A stretch of 64,000 bases of DNA from Psychroserpens mesophilus (lineage in GTDB: Bacteria > Bacteroidota > Bacteroidia > Flavobacteriales > Flavobacteriaceae), in assembly GCF_000826645.1 (NCBI RefSeq), contig NZ_JXJP01000008.1, positions 513,501-577,500 of the forward strand. Direction: 5' to 3'. Shown here in pieces: positions 61,194 to 64,000 of the stretch. The notes below the pieces were generated by a model. That model was not told the origin of the DNA. It did not search any database and saw only the letters and a list, made by a program, of their open reading frames with translations. Made by a program: the position numbers and the translations under genes. How positions within the stretch are numbered: the stretch's first letter is position 1; each line of letters starts with the position of its first letter.

Positions 61194-63629
61194 TTATTTT
61201 GATAATTCGTCAAGTACTAACCGTAATTCAACGTATGAATATTTGTCATCGATTTGATGCTTAAGGTCTGAAAGGCTATCAAAAGTTTTAGTTGGAATAA
61301 TTGACTTTAGTTCTGAATAATGCGACTTAGATATAAGATCAATAGTTTTAACTTCTCCAGAAGGTATAAAACTAGCGAGGTGTCCATAGATTGTATTAAT
61401 GGTCAATTCACGTGCGTTGGCAATTTCTTCGACAGATTTTCCAGATTGAAATAATATTAATGACTCTTTTTTAGTATTGCTTTTTTTCCGGGTTGAGTTT
61501 TGTGTATTAATACCCTTTGGATTCGGAATCGAAGTTATATTATTCGATTCACAATAGGATGTTATGACTTCAATAATTTCTAAGCCATACTTTGCTACTC
61601 GAGTTTTTCCCATACCATGAATTTCTTTTAATGCAGAAATAGTTCTAGGAAGAATTTCACACAATGCATAAAGCGTCTTTTGTGTAAAAATTTGATAGTG
61701 GATGAGACTTTCCCGATGAGCGATAGTATTTCTTAATTCACGAAGTAATTCAAAAAGTTCTGAATTAGCTAAAGCATTAATGGGGAGTTTCTTAAGTTTC
61801 TTAGGCTTTTCTTTATTTAAAAAAATAGACTTTCCTCTCAATTCTAAAAATTTGGTCGTTTCAAAACCTTCTTTCAAACCGTCAAAATAAAGATTTTTCT
61901 CAGCTAATAATTCATCTATTCTATCTAGTTGAGTTTGTATATCAGATTCAATTTTTTTATTATCTGTAATAAAAATCAATGTATTATAAGGAATCTCAAT
62001 GGTCTTATTAGTCTCAGACTTAAAATAATCTAATGCTTTTAGAAACCGTTCTTGTAATTTACTATTATTTTGAGGTTCTTCAATTCCATTTGATAAGTCT
62101 AAAATCTGTAATTTAAAACTATGACAAACTTTTAGAAGTTTACTTACTGCCGTCTTTAAATTATGCAATACAGGGTCTATATTGCCTTCAATACTTCTTT
62201 TATTATTATAATAGATATCTAAAATACGATGAAATGGATAGATAAATGAATAGTAATCAAAGGTTTCTAAAATTAGCGTCAATTGAAACTCTTTTTTAGA
62301 GTCATTTAAAATAGTTTCGTCAGGTTGACTTTCTTCTGCTTGTTTATTAAAATCAATCACATTAGAATCACTAATTATATGATTTGAATTAATTTTATTT
62401 CTTAAAACCAAGCCTTCTAAACTTTTACATCTACTAATAGCTACATATGTTTGTCCGTGAGCAAATGCGCCTTGAACATCAATTATTGCTTTTTCAAAAG
62501 TTAATCCCTGGCTTTTATGAATCGTAATTGACCAAGCCAATCGCAATGGCATTTGAGAAAAAGAACCTATTACACGTTCAGAAATTGCCTTAGTATTATC
62601 ATCAATGGTATAAGTAATATTTTCCCAAATTTCAGGAGTTGTAACAATATTAAAATCATCGTCAGGGCATTTTACTATCACTTCGTGCTTATCTAAGAAA
62701 ATTACTATTCCTATTTTACCATTAAAAAAGCGTTTTTCAATGGAACTATCATTTTTTATAAACATGACTTGAGCACCTACTTTCAAAACTAATTCCTTTT
62801 TATTAGGACACAAATGATCAGGAAAATCACCTTCGATAATAGCATTATAGGTTTGAGATTGAGTGTTTAATTTATCAAGTTCAAACCTATTTGTTTTTTC
62901 TGCTATATTATTATGGGTAGTTAAAGATATATAGCCTTGGTTAGGCTGAGGAATAAAATCAGGTCTAAATAGTTTATTCAATTCATCTCTTGATGATTTC
63001 GACAATGAGTTAGCTCTAATTTCATTCAGTATTTTAATAAATTTAGGGTCACTTTGTCTGTAAACCTGTTTTAATTCAATAGTAATAGGATCACATTGAT
63101 TATATGCCCTACTATTAAAAAAGAAAGCATTACTATAATATTCTTTTAATAAATCCCAATCATTATGTTTAACAACAGGAGAGAGTTGTTGCAAATCTCC
63201 TATCATTAAAAGTTGTACTCCTCCAAAAACAAACTTTTTATTTTTAAATTGTCGTAAAACATTGTCAATTCCATCCAGTAAATCAGCTCTCACCATACTA
63301 ATCTCATCAATAACTAATAAATCTAGAGATTTAATAATACTAATCTTATTTTTAGAGAATTTTCTATTAAAATTGTTAGGCCTACTTAAATCATTGGGCA
63401 GAATGGGTCCAAATGGCAATTGAAAAAAAGAATGTATTGTAGTTCCTTTAGCATTAATAGCAGCTACTCCAGTAGGTGCTACAATAACCATACGTTTTGA
63501 AGAATTTAATTTTAACTTATGAAGAAAAGTAGTTTTACCAGTTCCTGCCTTACCTGTTAAGAAAATATTTCTATTGGTCTTATTAACAAAATTCCAAGCT
63601 AGGTCTAACTCATTATTACTAAACATCAA
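61194..63629 (-). CDS. PIF1-like helicase with HRDC and helix-turn-helix domains
   Basis: An 811-residue SF1B DNA helicase. Walker A is LTGKAGTGKTTFLHKL at about residue 24, Walker B is LVIDEISMV, and GGVQLLMIGDLQQLSP and the SITIHKSQGLTFEKAII motif VI region follow, like Pif1/RecD2. The C-terminal part carries an HRDC-like domain (ELLRELRNTIAHRE...YGLEIIEVITSYCE region, about 640-710) and a final helix-turn-helix-like segment (LFQSGKSVEEIANARELTINTI). It should unwind DNA; the exact duty is not known. It lies just downstream of the rRNA operon in the same direction. Confidence 0.92.
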   Translation of the reverse strand: MMFSNNELDLAWNFVNKTNRNIFLTGKAGTGKTTFLHKLKLNSSKRMVIVAPTGVAAINAKGTTIHSFFQLPFGPILPNDLSRPNNFNRKFSKNKISIIKSLDLLVIDEISMVRADLLDGIDNVLRQFKNKKFVFGGVQLLMIGDLQQLSPVVKHNDWDLLKEYYSNAFFFNSRAYNQCDPITIELKQVYRQSDPKFIKILNEIRANSLSKSSRDELNKLFRPDFIPQPNQGYISLTTHNNIAEKTNRFELDKLNTQSQTYNAIIEGDFPDHLCPNKKELVLKVGAQVMFIKNDSSIEKRFFNGKIGIVIFLDKHEVIVKCPDDDFNIVTTPEIWENITYTIDDNTKAISERVIGSFSQMPLRLAWSITIHKSQGLTFEKAIIDVQGAFAHGQTYVAISRCKSLEGLVLRNKINSNHIISDSNVIDFNKQAEESQPDETILNDSKKEFQLTLILETFDYYSFIYPFHRILDIYYNNKRSIEGNIDPVLHNLKTAVSKLLKVCHSFKLQILDLSNGIEEPQNNSKLQERFLKALDYFKSETNKTIEIPYNTLIFITDNKKIESDIQTQLDRIDELLAEKNLYFDGLKEGFETTKFLELRGKSIFLNKEKPKKLKKLPINALANSELFELLRELRNTIAHRESLIHYQIFTQKTLYALCEILPRTISALKEIHGMGKTRVAKYGLEIIEVITSYCESNNITSIPNPKGINTQNSTRKKSNTKKESLILFQSGKSVEEIANARELTINTIYGHLASFIPSGEVKTIDLISKSHYSELKSIIPTKTFDSLSDLKHQIDDKYSYVELRLVLDELSK

Positions 63630-63735
63630 CTATATTTAAGTGTTGTATAAATATAAAAAATGCTTTTGAATTTAGAGTATTTTCTATAACTGAATGTATG
63701 TCATTCTATTAATTTAATATCTTCTATAAATACAA

Positions 63736-63766
63736 AAAGCCCTTCATTATAAAAATGAAGGGCTTT
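63736..63766 (-). terminator. Terminator of the rRNA operon
   Basis: Perfect 13-base arms AAAGCCCTTCATT (63736-63748) and AATGAAGGGCTTT (63754-63766), with a five-base loop, immediately past the 3' end of 5S rRNA on the minus strand. Confidence 0.9.
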
Positions 63767-63770
63767 AAAA

Positions 63771-63877
63771 AAGGCGACGACCTACTCTCCCACAAATGCA
63801 GTACCATCGGCGCAAATGGGCTTAACTTCTCTGTTCGGAATGGTAAGAGGTGAGCCCCATCGCTATAACCACCTTAA
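63771..63877 (-). rRNA. 5S ribosomal RNA
   Basis: Minus-strand sequence starts near AAGGTGGTTATAGCGATGGG and ends near TAGGTCGTCGCCTT, with the conserved central CCGAACAGAGAAGTTAAGCC. The terminal helix AAGGTGG / TCGCCTT can pair. The exact ends are uncertain by a few bases. Confidence 0.93.
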
Positions 63878-63968
63878 ATCTTTGGTTGTTATAAATAATC
63901 AACACTAATATCTTAACATACTGAAAAAAAACATCATAAAAATAAATTGTAACTCTAAAAAAACAGGC

Positions 63969-64000
63969 GTACAATAAGCCTATGGGTTATTAGTACTACT
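63969..64000 (-). rRNA. 23S ribosomal RNA, 3' end only
   Basis: On the minus strand, the window begins with AGTAGTACTAATAACCCATA and continues GGCTTATTGTAC, the expected 3' end of a Bacteroidota 23S rRNA (the E. coli equivalent is TACTAATGAACCGTGAGGCT). The rest lies outside. It is about 90 bases upstream of 5S, so this is an rRNA operon read leftward. Confidence 0.8.

Overview
The window is chromosomal DNA from a member of the Bacteroidota, almost certainly family Flavobacteriaceae. The base composition is AT-rich. It carries the type IX secretion genes porU and porV, the gliding lipoprotein gene gldJ, several proteins with C-terminal type IX sorting domains (PNP-type start), a fused Hpt-Adk protein, a PafA-like phosphatase, and promoters of the Bacteroidota type (TTG, about 19 bases, TAnnTTTG). 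No prophage, insertion sequence, CRISPR array or plasmid gene was found, so this looks like core genome. The genus cannot be fixed from the sequence alone.

Layout, left to right. 1-8.6 kb: a partial TPR protein, a very large alpha-2-macroglobulin with an intact thioester site, a DoxX membrane protein, a DUF4136 lipoprotein and a voltage-gated-type K+ channel. 8.6-8.85 kb: nested inverted repeats. 8.85-13 kb: obgE, the hpt-adk fusion, purK and purE. 13-22 kb: M3 oligopeptidase, a remnant of a TIGR01777-type epimerase, an ECF-type sigma factor with a tiny Zn-finger partner, a UbiA-like membrane protein, gcvP, a KAS III-like synthase and proC. 22-32.6 kb: a secreted FG-GAP protein, a methyltransferase, a GT2 glycosyltransferase, a nuclease/PafA phosphatase pair, MlaE/MlaF-type ABC genes, DUF389, mannose-1-phosphate guanylyltransferase and a SprT-like protein. 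32.6-41.7 kb: a 1348-residue secreted vanadium haloperoxidase, an SDR, an M28 peptidase, pdhC, pdhA and cdd. 41.8-50.2 kb: porV and porU, divergent gldJ, then murF. 50.3-64 kb: two tRNA-Val genes, folC-tonB-exbD-exbB, nhaD with glutamate dehydrogenase, two secreted unknowns, anmK, acyl-CoA dehydrogenase, a PIF1-like helicase, and the 3' end of an rRNA operon (5S and the end of 23S) read leftward.

How the genes work together. PorU and PorV are the sortase and its outer-membrane partner that process type IX cargo; two likely cargo proteins (the FG-GAP protein and the haloperoxidase) are encoded in the same window. PafA and the nuclease are 2 bases apart and could together release phosphate from extracellular nucleic acid. 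ExbB, ExbD and TonB energise outer-membrane receptors; the alpha-2-macroglobulin carries an internal stretch resembling the TonB-box/plug start of SusC receptors. Many of the clusters match ordinary flavobacterial housekeeping. I found no complete, clearly undescribed system. The best leads are the plug-like insert in the macroglobulin, the multidomain haloperoxidase, the sigma/Zn-finger pair, the terminator-like hairpin between the two tRNA-Val genes, and several intergenic inverted repeats.
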